Below are positions 17,480-25,615 of a stretch of DNA of 52,783 nucleotides, piece after piece (within the stretch, counting starts at the first letter, position 1; each line of letters starts with the position of its first letter). Made by a program: the position numbers and the translations under genes. The notes under the pieces are model-generated. The model saw only the letters and a program-made list of their open reading frames with translations. It did no database searches and was not told the DNA's origin. The stretch is from an uncultured Bacteroidota bacterium (GTDB taxonomy: Bacteria > Bacteroidota > Bacteroidia > 2-12-FULL-35-15), in assembly GCA_903911435.1 (NCBI GenBank), contig CAIWDF010000151.1, forward strand, positions 1 through 52,783, read 5' to 3'.

Positions 17480-17773
17480 CTCGTCTCCGAACGCTCGGAG
17501 GCCTATTTCCGAAAAAGGAAACCCGTCTCCGAACACTCGGAGGCCTATTTCCGAAAAAGGAAACCCATCTCCGAACGCTCGGAGGCCTATTTCCGAAAAA
17601 GGAAACCCATCTCCGAACGCTCGGAGGCCTATTTCCGAAAAAGGAAACCCGTCTCCGAACACTCGGAGGCCTATTTCCGAAAAAGGAAACCCGTCTCCGA
17701 ACGCTCGGAGGCCTATTTCCGAAAAAGGAAACCCGTCTCCGAACACTCGGAGGCCTATTTCCGAAAAAGGAAA
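17463..17773. repeat. Tandem array of a 42-bp two-hairpin unit
   Basis: Seven full units starting at 17463, 17505, 17547, 17589, 17631, 17673 and 17715, with a partial eighth at 17757. Each unit holds two hairpins: TTTCCGAAAAAGGAAA and CTCCGAACGCTCGGAG (the loop reads ACGC or ACAC). Units differ only at a few loop or linker bases. Because 42 is a multiple of 3 and no stop falls in it, several long open frames cross the array on both strands; I consider all of them artefacts. Confidence 0.92.
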
Positions 17774-18026
17774 TGCGTATTCAGAATCCTGAAAGGATTG
17801 AATGTTAATAGCCCCCAATGAAATTGGGGGATAATGATGCGTCTGCATTTTACTCAACTCCAAAGGAGTTGAACACCTTTCGTATTGAACTCCATTCGGA
17901 GTTCAGGAAATCTTAAATAATCCCCTACCCCCAATTGCATTGGGGGCTATTCATATTAAACTCTTTCAGAGTTTTTTATTCAATATTAAATATAAGATTC
18001 GAAACTCGATTTCCGAAAAAGGAAAT
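17772..18026. repeat. Hairpin-cluster direct repeat, copy B
   Basis: Second copy of the 17226-17479 block, with the same order of seven hairpins. The arrangement is copy A, 42-bp array, copy B, as if the array grew out of the last hairpin of copy A. From 18027 to 18119 only a short spacer remains, with a possible hairpin TGAAAGCAAATGC / GCATTTACTTTCA (about 18067-18105) that could terminate either convergent gene. Confidence 0.9.
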
Positions 18027-18119
18027 CGCTAAAACAAGTAGAATTTAGGGAAAAAATAAAAAATGAATGAAAGCAAATGCGTTTTTAGGAGCATTTACTT
18101 TCATTCATTGCGAAGAAAT

Positions 18120-19196
18120 TTAACGGAAACAGAAATTACCGGGAATGATGCCTGCCGCAAAACTATCGAGCACGACACCTGCTTGATTGTAACGAATGAC
18201 TTTTCCATTGCTCGAAAAGTTGCCAGCATCGCCAGCAAAGATGGCATTAGAAGTAGGGTCGTAGCCGAGGCTGTAAAACCCACGGTTGATTAACGGTGCG
18301 GAAGCCAAGCTTGGTGCAGCAATGGGCTGAACGTAAACGCCACCATTGTAGAGATAATAAAGCGTTGTTTTGGCAGCATCGATGCAGAGGTGCATTGGCG
18401 AATTGGTGGTGGACGCAAACGGCAACGACAACTCCACTGTGTTGGTGGCAGGGTTGATGCGCACAAGGCTACCTGTGTTTACGAGCGATGTATAACTCGA
18501 GTTCCACTTGCCCACGCACAATACCCAAAGCTTGCCATTGGCGTCAAGCTGCATGCTTGCAGGATTGGCACCCGTGTTGATATTGGTCAATACGGCATTG
18601 GTGGTAGCGTCAATCGCAGTAACCACAGTATCGTTGGTGAATCCTCCACTGCAAGCCACATACACGGTGTTGCCTACCTTCACCATGGCATCGGCACCAT
18701 TGCCCGTAGCTATGGTTCCTGTGATGGCATTGGTGTTCAGGTCGATTACTTTCACCTCGCCAGTGGCTCCACTTCCGAATTGCGAAATGTATCCTTTGCT
18801 TGATGTAATGCCTAAAAAGCAACGAGGACTAGTGAGACCCGTGATGGTACCTACACTAGCGAACGAGTTAGCATCTACTACTTCTACCTTGCCGGCATTA
18901 TTCACAACGATGTAACCCTTGCTATTGTACACTTCCATGGATTGTACCACATTGCCCAAGGGGAAACTATTCTTGGTGTTGAAAATGTCGGAACTTACCG
19001 AACCGTTGCTACGGCTGTAAAAACTAACTGTGCCTGTGCCTGTGCCATACGGTCCTTCGTTGGTTATAAACACACCGTTGGTATAGCCCGAAGCAGGTGT
19101 AGTGGGGTTTGTGGTTTCGGGGTCGTCTTTTTTACAACCCATCATGGAGATTGCGAAAGCAATGCTGCTGGCAAAAATCAATTGTTTTACATTCAT
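18120..19196 (-). CDS. BtuG-like surface lipoprotein, YncE-type beta-propeller (DUF5074-like)
   Basis: A 358-residue lipoprotein: signal sequence then lipobox MMGC with C20 or so and KKDDPETT, a stretch rich in acids and Thr/Pro that would favour surface export. The rest consists of repeated propeller blades, such as GKVEVVDANSFASVGTI, GEVKVIDLNTNAITGTIATG, TVVTAIDATTNAVLTNINTG and GSLVRINPATNTVELSL. The order riboswitch, BtuB-like receptor, propeller lipoprotein matches the B12 uptake genes of Bacteroides, in which BtuG binds cobalamin with very high affinity and hands it to BtuB. That role is inferred here from context and fold; sequence identity was not measured. It is 56 bp downstream of the receptor gene. 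Confidence 0.8.
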   Translation of the reverse strand: MNVKQLIFASSIAFAISMMGCKKDDPETTNPTTPASGYTNGVFITNEGPYGTGTGTVSFYSRSNGSVSSDIFNTKNSFPLGNVVQSMEVYNSKGYIVVNNAGKVEVVDANSFASVGTITGLTSPRCFLGITSSKGYISQFGSGATGEVKVIDLNTNAITGTIATGNGADAMVKVGNTVYVACSGGFTNDTVVTAIDATTNAVLTNINTGANPASMQLDANGKLWVLCVGKWNSSYTSLVNTGSLVRINPATNTVELSLPFASTTNSPMHLCIDAAKTTLYYLYNGGVYVQPIAAPSLASAPLINRGFYSLGYDPTSNAIFAGDAGNFSSNGKVIRYNQAGVVLDSFAAGIIPGNFCFR

Positions 19197-19252
19197 GTTA
19201 TTCTGTGTTTTAGTTAATTAATTTGTGTATTCGTTTTAGCATTTCCTTGTAT

Positions 19253-21175
19253 TTACGGCTTGTTTGGCTTGTTAAAATAAATCCCCACTCCTGCTTGTGC
19301 ATTGAGCAATGGCATCGCTCGGTACTGCATCACTTGGTAGGTTTGGTTCCATACATTATTTAGTTGAACAAAGATTCTGAAGCTCCATTTCTTTAGCAGA
19401 ATCAACTGATTGAGCGAAACGTTGCTCACCGAATACGGTTTCAGAAAAACCAAATTATCCGTGGACGTATAGCGATAACCCGCATAAATAGTGGTATAGC
19501 TCACCGAGAAATGACGATAGCCAATGGAAATACTGCCTTGCGCATTTTGAATGGGTACATACATCAACTGTTTGTGAAGCGATGCATCGCCCACTATGGC
19601 TGAGCTTTCGTTGGTCGACAATACATAATTATAAAGTCCCGAAAGTTTCACCTTCAATTTCTTAAAGGTATAAGTCGCATTCAGCTTATACTCCACTCCT
19701 CTCGACCATACACTGGCCACGTTTCCAGCCGACCACACATTGGCAGCATTAGGCGACCACAGTATCCAATTGTCAATCGTTCTATTAAACAGACTAGCGC
19801 CCAGATACCAAGAGATTGATTTTATTTCGTGTTGATGGTTCAAACTTATTTCTTCGCTCCACCCGTTCTCCGGCTTCAAATCAGGGTTTCCGCCTTGTGC
19901 CCAATATAAATCGTTGAAGGTAGGGATGCGGTAATGTTTGGCAATATTCATCTTCACATAAAAATACTTGAGGAATTTCCCATCCACCCCAATGGTTGGT
20001 GAGAAAGGGATAGATGTGTTTTTGATGAACTCTTGTCGCGCACTAAGCAATACATTCCAGTTGTTGTTTTTCGTATGCAACTTATAGCTCGCAAACAAAG
20101 CCGTTCGGTTTTGATATTTATTCACACCATAGTCGAGGGTGCTGGCTTGGCTATACGTATTGTTAAATCCAATGTTCACAGCATCTAGCTTGGTGATGCT
20201 AAACCTCGATTCGGCTTCGGCAATCGTCACCTCACTCCTACTTTTCGATTGAAGATGAATCATCGAGTCGGTATAATTTATCCCTTCGTTAAAATAAGCA
20301 ACGCGAGCAAGTAAGGCCACACGCTCTCCGGTGCGCTGCCATTCGGTGCTAGCGCGCAGGGCATCATCTTTCTGATTGGCTACACTTTTATCTTCGGTCA
20401 TCGATGGCGGAAGATTCCTGTCATTATTTTGATACCAAATGCGGGTGTTCAGTTTCTGATGCGAAGAAATTTGAAAAAGATTTTCTTGCAAAATTCCATA
20501 GGCTTTCAATTCGGCATTGGTTTGTTTCTCCTCCGGAAAGCCGCGTTTGGCAATGTTTGTAAATGTAAAGTCGTTAGTTGCTTGATGATTGAATATCTTA
20601 AGTGAGGAAGCAAATTTACGTTTGCTCACCTCCACACTGGCTTGCTGTTGCGCATCGTTATAACTTCCCATCGAAGCCATGGCACTCACCGTAAGCCCAC
20701 GATTAAAGGGCAAAGCATTGTTCAGCAAGATGGTTCCACCTACCGCTCCACTCCCCCACAAAGCGCCTGCACCGCCATATTGCAACCTTACATCGTTCAG
20801 AAAAAACGAAGGAATAAGGGAGATGTCCAACAACCCCAACATAGGGCTTTCGATGTTGAAACCATTCCACAAAACGGCTGTATGGCTTGCTCCTGCCCCA
20901 CGAAACGAAGTAGTGGCAAGGCTTCCCAGTCCGTACGATTTTACAAACACTTGCGTTTCGTTGGTCAATACATCGGCAAGGTTGCTAGTGGCATACTTAT
21001 TAAGCATAGCGCTATCGATGGTTTCGCACTTATTGCCCGAAGAAAACTCATTCAATCGCAACGATGATATTTCTACCGGCTTCAACTGCTTGATGGAATC
21101 CACCAACGATTGGGCATTGCCCAAAAGGGCGTGCGCGCAGCAGAAAACACAGATTGACGTTTTAAAAAAATTCAT
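19253..21175 (-). CDS. btuB: TonB-dependent receptor, BtuB-like (cobalamin uptake)
   Basis: A 640-residue outer-membrane receptor. A signal peptide ends at LLGNAQS. A plug domain of about 110 residues follows, with LADVLTNETQVFVKSYG, TTSFRGAGASHTAVLWNGFN and YGGAGALWGSGAVGGTILL, and then a 22-strand-type barrel rich in aromatic strand ends. It has no N-terminal CarboxypepD domain, unlike the two other receptors in the window. The cobalamin riboswitch immediately upstream identifies the substrate as B12 or a relative. It would take energy from TonB/ExbBD, not encoded here. The BtuG-like lipoprotein downstream is its likely partner. Confidence 0.88.
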   Translation of the reverse strand: MNFFKTSICVFCCAHALLGNAQSLVDSIKQLKPVEISSLRLNEFSSGNKCETIDSAMLNKYATSNLADVLTNETQVFVKSYGLGSLATTSFRGAGASHTAVLWNGFNIESPMLGLLDISLIPSFFLNDVRLQYGGAGALWGSGAVGGTILLNNALPFNRGLTVSAMASMGSYNDAQQQASVEVSKRKFASSLKIFNHQATNDFTFTNIAKRGFPEEKQTNAELKAYGILQENLFQISSHQKLNTRIWYQNNDRNLPPSMTEDKSVANQKDDALRASTEWQRTGERVALLARVAYFNEGINYTDSMIHLQSKSRSEVTIAEAESRFSITKLDAVNIGFNNTYSQASTLDYGVNKYQNRTALFASYKLHTKNNNWNVLLSARQEFIKNTSIPFSPTIGVDGKFLKYFYVKMNIAKHYRIPTFNDLYWAQGGNPDLKPENGWSEEISLNHQHEIKSISWYLGASLFNRTIDNWILWSPNAANVWSAGNVASVWSRGVEYKLNATYTFKKLKVKLSGLYNYVLSTNESSAIVGDASLHKQLMYVPIQNAQGSISIGYRHFSVSYTTIYAGYRYTSTDNLVFLKPYSVSNVSLNQLILLKKWSFRIFVQLNNVWNQTYQVMQYRAMPLLNAQAGVGIYFNKPNKP

Positions 21176-21295
21176 TATAAACGATTAAAGCATGAGCTAA
21201 ATCAGATATAACAAACGGTAAAATGGTAAGGATAGAAAAAGTGTAAACAGTTTATCTATTCTTAGCTTTTTCTCCGAAAGCTATAAAATGTAAAA

Positions 21296-21567
21296 TGCCT
21301 TGGCAGGTCTTCTGACTCGTTCTTATTTTAACGCCTTCCCATCTTTAGCTCCGTGTGAAACCGTTCGCAAAGAACGAACCGCAACACTTGAAAACAAAAG
21401 ACAGTGGCAAGAATGTTAAAACTCTTATCCATGTTATGAAATGAAAATTGAAAGTAAACTTACTTTCAATAGCACCTCGTCAACAGATAAAGAACTTACA
21501 GCATCGGGAAATGTTCAGGACTCGCACCTGATTCCCTTTTAACCTCTCAACAATGAAAGGACCAATT
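21296..21567 (-). promoter_or_regulatory. Cobalamin (B12) riboswitch
   Basis: On the minus strand the leader of the BtuB-like gene contains the B12 box AGTCAGAAGACCTGCC (plus-strand 21303-21318 or so), an upstream GCCACTGT segment (about 21399-21406), and GGGAATCAGGTGCGAGTCC near the 5' end (about 21517-21535), the core of the AdoCbl aptamer. Ligand binding normally shuts off the gene downstream. The distance from the B12 box to the start codon is about 125 bp, enough for an expression platform, but I did not resolve whether it works by termination or by hiding the start. Confidence 0.93.
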
Positions 21568-21573
21568 GCTCAG

Positions 21574-21581
21574 CAAATGTA
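21574..21581 (-). promoter_or_regulatory. -7 box of the riboswitch/btuB transcript
   Basis: TACATTTG on the minus strand fits TAnnTTTG, and a TTG lies about 18 bp further upstream. It would start the RNA just before the aptamer's 5' side. Confidence 0.5.
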
Positions 21582-21666
21582 GCAAGATTTTGAAATTGGC
21601 AATATGATTGTTTTCAGATTGTGGAAATTTGGTGATAACCTTCCTTATTTAATTCTCCCGAGTCAA

Positions 21667-21674
21667 TAGTTTTG
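21667..21674 (+). promoter_or_regulatory. -7 box of the pseudouridine synthase gene
   Basis: TAGTTTTG matches TAnnTTTG and lies 45 bp before the ATG at 21719. A second, weaker match follows (GAAATTTG). Confidence 0.45.
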
Positions 21675-21718
21675 CGAAATTTGCATTCGGTGTTTCATCA
21701 TGCAACATCCACCCACGA

Positions 21719-22237
21719 ATGATAATTATAGCTTATAACAAACCATCAGGTATAGTGTGCACCACCGAAAAGGTAGAAGGCAACATCATTGATGCTGTAC
21801 GTCATCCTCAGCCTTTGATTCCGATTGGTCGTTTAGATAAAGATTCGGAAGGATTGATACTTCTCACCGACACCGGAAGTATTATTAATAAAATCATCAA
21901 CCCCGATTTTGGGCACGATAAAGAATATGAGGTCACTGTCAACCTTCCGTTGCGCAATCGATTTTTAAAGGAAATGGAGGCCGGAGTAAACATTGGTGAT
22001 GCCATCACTCTTCCTTGCAAGGCCATTGCGGTACCCAACACCAGACGTTCGTTTCGAATCGTCCTCCAACAAGGTTTAAACCGACAGATTAGAAGGATGT
22101 GTACCAAATTGGGATATCAGGTCATTAAGCTACAAAGGGTGCGAGTATTAAACATTCACTTGGGGAAATTAAAATTAGGCGAGTGGCGCCAACTCACCGA
22201 AGCCGAAGTGAGCGAATTAGTTCAATTGATTGCATAA
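21719..22237 (+). CDS. RsuA/RluB/E/F-family pseudouridine synthase without S4 domain
   Basis: A 172-residue enzyme that isomerises uridine to pseudouridine in ribosomal RNA. The catalytic Asp is in GRLDKDSEGLILLT (about residue 40), preceded by YNKPSGIVCTTE; the C terminus has the RQIRRMCTKLGYQVIKLQRVRV block. There is no N-terminal S4 RNA-binding domain and no in-frame upstream start, so the short RluE-like form is the real protein. Which uridine it modifies cannot be told. It converges with the outer-membrane protein gene at a shared terminator. Confidence 0.92.
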   Translation: MIIIAYNKPSGIVCTTEKVEGNIIDAVRHPQPLIPIGRLDKDSEGLILLTDTGSIINKIINPDFGHDKEYEVTVNLPLRNRFLKEMEAGVNIGDAITLPCKAIAVPNTRRSFRIVLQQGLNRQIRRMCTKLGYQVIKLQRVRVLNIHLGKLKLGEWRQLTEAEVSELVQLIA

Positions 22238-22242
22238 AAAAA

Positions 22243-22268
22243 ACCTCCCGAATGCCGGGAGGCTTTTT
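22243..22268. terminator. Bidirectional intrinsic terminator
   Basis: Stem CCTCCCG / CGGGAGG with loop AATGC, a run of A before and T after. It can end both the pseudouridine synthase transcript (plus) and the 22290-23219 gene (minus). Confidence 0.85.
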
Positions 22269-22289
22269 CATTAATATGCTAGTGAAATT

Positions 22290-23219
22290 CTAGAAATGTA
22301 AAGTTACTTTCAAAGAAGCAGAAGATCCAGTGTTAGATCCTTTGAAACCAAAGATAGTATTTTGGTTAATGTCAGTATCAACACCAAATTTAGAAGAACC
22401 TGAGGTGAAAGTATCAATTTGACCAACTACAGGTCCATTGGTTCCTGTGCCAACCGATTCAAGTGTTTGTTTTCCTTTAGCTGAAGATTGGAAACCAAGT
22501 CCCCAACCATATTCAGCACCAATAGCTATTTTCGGGAAGATGAAATACTCAGCTCCAATAAATCCACGAACACCAATTCCAAAAGTCATTCCTGATTTTG
22601 TAGTAAGAATACGTCCTTTATTACCATAGCCATCGTCTTTCAAGTTGGAATTAAAGTCAGAAGTAGTAGCTGAATCAACACTGATTGAAGGGGTTCCTGT
22701 TGATAACGAATTACCGTATTTATACTTAATACTATTACTAGTCATCCAAATCATCACATCAGCACCGTAGAAACCTTGTAAACGAGTTTTCCCTCTTCTC
22801 CACTCTTTACCAACGCCTATACCGATGTTTGTTTTCTTTACACTCATTTTATCTTCAACCATTTCGGGTGACGAAGGGTATACTGCAGGAGTGGTAACTA
22901 ACGCATCGTTAATACTTTTTTTGGTAACTTCATTTGCTAATCCAACACGAATCAAAACTCTGTACGCTGTCTTTTCATCAATGAATTTTTTTCCAACTAC
23001 AGTGTAGTTGTTGTTTGTCCAATTCACACCAGGCGCTCCAGAAGCAGAATCTCCATGAAACGCATTGCCTATAAAAGTGAAAATAGGATCAGCATTTAAA
23101 CTAATAGCCCAATCATTAGCTTCAGGAAGCATAGGTTCTCCCTTTTTCGAAGTTAAATCTTGTGAAAATGATGTGAATGATTCAAAAACTAAAATCGAGA
23201 TAAATAATATTTTTTTCAT
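22290..23219 (-). CDS. Outer-membrane beta-barrel protein, unknown
   Basis: A 309-residue protein with a signal peptide ending at SFSQ. The remainder alternates strands and loops with aromatic girdle residues and ends in SASLKVTLHF, an outer-membrane insertion-like terminus. It shares an order of motifs with the 24632-25471 protein (a GKEW/GVEK block, a YGAD/YVAG strand, GAEYGW/GLEYGW, then an acidic Asp-Thr stretch before the last strand), so the two look like paralogues. Substrate or role unknown; a porin-like or structural barrel is likely. Confidence 0.75.
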   Translation of the reverse strand: MKKILFISILVFESFTSFSQDLTSKKGEPMLPEANDWAISLNADPIFTFIGNAFHGDSASGAPGVNWTNNNYTVVGKKFIDEKTAYRVLIRVGLANEVTKKSINDALVTTPAVYPSSPEMVEDKMSVKKTNIGIGVGKEWRRGKTRLQGFYGADVMIWMTSNSIKYKYGNSLSTGTPSISVDSATTSDFNSNLKDDGYGNKGRILTTKSGMTFGIGVRGFIGAEYFIFPKIAIGAEYGWGLGFQSSAKGKQTLESVGTGTNGPVVGQIDTFTSGSSKFGVDTDINQNTIFGFKGSNTGSSASLKVTLHF

Positions 23220-23305
23220 GGTTATATTTCAGTTTGCATGTATTTTTAAAAGTATAAATACTAAAGGATAGACTTGGTATTACTAATGCCACACTCTATA
23301 CTAAA

Positions 23306-24115
23306 TCATTTCTTTATTGAGAATTCGTAATAATCGTTCGCGGAACCAATATTGTCTCTTACATCAGAAATACGAATAAGCACGTATTTAGAAGCGGATG
23401 TGCTTCCAAGTTTAGTAATGAATATGTCCCCAGTTGATATATTATTAATTATAGGAAGTTTAATACCTGAATTGTACGCATTGATTACGCTACTATCTGT
23501 AGCATTCGCATAATCAAATCCATTGAAGGCAACAAATTTGCCAACAGCAGGAGATTTCCATCTTTTTGACAAAACCGTGTCCATCCCAGAATCATCCTGC
23601 AAATCTCTTGTTGTAGTATCAGCAACTGTTGAAAACAAAGGAGCATTTAACTCCAAATCAAACGCATCAGTATGACCAGAATTGTTCGCATACATAAAGT
23701 GACCGGTAGTTTCAGTCAACACAAGCGCACCACTTTGAGATATAAAAACGCGCTTGAGTGCGACACCGCTGTTGCCATTCGCATCTGTTGCTTTAAAAGT
23801 AAATGCTATTGATTTACCAGCAAAAGCTAACGGTAATCGATAGTATTGATAAAAAACAGCACCTGCAGATGTAATAGTTGTGTCGAGTAAAGTTGAAGGA
23901 ACCATGTTATCTGGTTGAATCGTTATAGTTACTTTCGCCAATGCAATTTCAGAACTTATAGAAATCTTAAACGGTATCAAATCACCAACAACACCATAAA
24001 TATAGAGAGGGTCAGGCGAAACCGTAACAATAGGGTTGGTGGTTTTATCCTTCTTACACGAAGCAATAATACAAATGAACCCTAAAACGCTTATCAAATA
24101 AAGACACTTTTTCAT
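23306..24115 (-). CDS. Lipoprotein of unknown function
   Basis: A 269-residue protein with signal sequence MKKCLYLISVLGFICIIASC and a following KKDKTTNP, a typical Bacteroidota lipobox and linker. Residues 30-130 look like an Ig-like strand domain (PLYIYGVVGDLIPFKISISS, FTFKATDANGNSGVALKRVF). The C-terminal half has FDLELNAPLFSTVADTTTRD and ISDVRDNIGSANDYYEFSIKK. I recognise no named family. It stands alone between two barrel-type genes and the terminator at 24143. Confidence 0.7.
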   Translation of the reverse strand: MKKCLYLISVLGFICIIASCKKDKTTNPIVTVSPDPLYIYGVVGDLIPFKISISSEIALAKVTITIQPDNMVPSTLLDTTITSAGAVFYQYYRLPLAFAGKSIAFTFKATDANGNSGVALKRVFISQSGALVLTETTGHFMYANNSGHTDAFDLELNAPLFSTVADTTTRDLQDDSGMDTVLSKRWKSPAVGKFVAFNGFDYANATDSSVINAYNSGIKLPIINNISTGDIFITKLGSTSASKYVLIRISDVRDNIGSANDYYEFSIKK

Positions 24116-24142
24116 TTTACTTTATATATTTATGTGTAAAAA

Positions 24143-24183
24143 ACAAAAAGACTTAATTAACCAAGTTAAATAAGTCTTTTTGT
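24143..24183 (-). terminator. Intrinsic terminator
   Basis: Stem of 13 bp, ACAAAAAGACTTA / TAAGTCTTTTTGT, around an AT-rich loop; it lies 15 bp after the stop of the 24198-24602 gene and should end the two-gene minus-strand transcript. Confidence 0.75.
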
Positions 24184-24197
24184 TAGTAAATTTAAAT

Positions 24198-24602
24198 TTA
24201 TTTCGTTTTTATTTTAAACGCTTTTGCTCTTAATTTCAGCTCCACTCTTTTACCTAAAAAAGAATGATCTACTGTGCTTTCAGAAGAAAGTGGTAAAACA
24301 AAATCTGCATCTGCTTTTTGCGACAAGGCATCGTATAATGCATTATTGTAAGCTCTGTCTGGAACATTTGGAATTACACCTCCATAGGTGCTCGCAGTAT
24401 GGTTTCTTCTTCCACCATAAGGTATTCCTAAAACGTAATACTGAGTTGCAGTGCCTGTAACCTCGCCTACATATTCCAAATCTGAACTTTGGAAATTCAC
24501 TCTCGCTTCAAGCGGAGCACCTTGTATCATTTTATTATGCATCGTACATGACGATGTAAATAAAACTAATGCAATGGAACTTATTGTTATTAATTTTTTC
24601 AT
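24198..24602 (-). CDS. Small lipoprotein of unknown function
   Basis: A 134-residue protein with signal and lipobox LFTSSC followed by TMHNKMIQGAP. The mature part has LEYVGEVTGTATQYYVLGIP and YNNALYDALSQKADADFVLP, a layout seen in small envelope lipoproteins of the phylum (a strand-helix-strand core in which a long YDAL... helix is followed by a VLP strand). Function unknown. It starts 29 bp after the 24632-25471 barrel gene and is probably co-transcribed with it. Confidence 0.75.
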   Translation of the reverse strand: MKKLITISSIALVLFTSSCTMHNKMIQGAPLEARVNFQSSDLEYVGEVTGTATQYYVLGIPYGGRRNHTASTYGGVIPNVPDRAYNNALYDALSQKADADFVLPLSSESTVDHSFLGKRVELKLRAKAFKIKTK

Positions 24603-24631
24603 TGTCTAATAGTATGTGTGGTTAATAATTC

Positions 24632-25471
24632 TTATTTTCTAGTGAAATAGATATGAAGCACAAGTCTCACATCTTGGTTAGTATCAGCATTAAATTCTCT
24701 TTTCTTTAATTTAGAGAAATGAGCGCCTGATTCCGAAGTAGAACTATTATCAACTTTATATGATTCAGAATTGGATGTATTACCTACCGTTTGATCACGA
24801 GTAACTTTGTCAAGTCCTCCGAATGTCCATTTTGCACTCCATCCATATTCTAAACCTAATGATATTGGTAAATGAGCAATAAACACGTTGAATCCTGTCA
24901 CTAAACCTGCACCTACTTTAGTTGTTGGTGTTTTTATAGTTGTGTTATCGATATCTCCGTTTCTGTAAGAGAAGTTGCGAATTGATTTTTCACTTCCAAA
25001 ACCTAAATATAAATCACCTGCAACATATGCATCAAAAATATTGCTTTCTAAAAAGTGCTTTTCAACACCCGGAACAATTTCGTACATACGTGAAACTTTT
25101 TTAATTTTAATTTCACTTAAGTTGCCGAAAGAACCTCCAATTGAATGTGGATCATAAAGAGCTGAAGAATCTGCTCCTGTACCTTTTAATGTCGAGTTCG
25201 CATTTTTGAATCGAATTCCTGCACGTATTACAAAATCATCGCTTTTGTAATACTTGTAAGTTAAAAGACTTCCAGATTTTAAACTATTACCTGAAAATAA
25301 TGAAGCAGCGCTGTCGCCACCAATTGTTGTTCCGAAAACGAAGGCCATATCACCTGCTTTTGGTCTCGCTCCAATTTTCTGAACTGTCCCATCGTTTTCT
25401 CTTGTCGAAAGTTGCGCAAAAGCCGCAGATACACCACATACTAATGCAATTACTAATACTGATTTTCTCAT
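24632..25471 (-). CDS. Outer-membrane beta-barrel protein, unknown
   Basis: A 279-residue protein with a clean signal peptide (MRKSVLVIALVCGVSAAFAQ) and then strand pattern throughout: FVIRAGIRFKNANST, MYEIVPGVEKHF, AYVAGDLYLGFG, ISLGLEYGWSAKW and the terminal VRLVLHIYFTRK. Probably an eight-to-twelve-strand barrel. It resembles the 22290-23219 protein and may be its paralogue. It heads a two-gene operon with the small lipoprotein. Confidence 0.75.
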   Translation of the reverse strand: MRKSVLVIALVCGVSAAFAQLSTRENDGTVQKIGARPKAGDMAFVFGTTIGGDSAASLFSGNSLKSGSLLTYKYYKSDDFVIRAGIRFKNANSTLKGTGADSSALYDPHSIGGSFGNLSEIKIKKVSRMYEIVPGVEKHFLESNIFDAYVAGDLYLGFGSEKSIRNFSYRNGDIDNTTIKTPTTKVGAGLVTGFNVFIAHLPISLGLEYGWSAKWTFGGLDKVTRDQTVGNTSNSESYKVDNSSTSESGAHFSKLKKREFNADTNQDVRLVLHIYFTRK

Positions 25472-25534
25472 GATTTTGTTGTTTAGTTAAATTTAATGTT
25501 TGTTTAATTGTAGAACGTTAAAATTTTAGTACCG

Positions 25535-25542
25535 CAAAGATA
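25535..25542 (-). promoter_or_regulatory. -7 box of the barrel/lipoprotein operon
   Basis: TATCTTTG on the minus strand fits TAnnTTTG; it lies about 64 bp before the start at 25471. Confidence 0.5.
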
Positions 25543-25615
25543 TAGATTTTGATCAAACAAATAAGTTATAAACACATTACATTCTATCAACACATTTGTG
25601 TTAATAACTTATTGA

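Noticed and set aside
17463-17773. CRISPR array
   Set aside because: The 42-bp units are directly adjacent without variable spacers, and no cas gene is in the window. The same holds for the arrays at 31637 and 52226.
17389-17863. Long frames on both strands with repeated SEKGNPSPN-, FPKKETRLRT- and FPFSEIGLR-type peptides
   Set aside because: They are only the 42-bp hairpin array translated in different frames; no start signal, promoter or homologous fold is evident.
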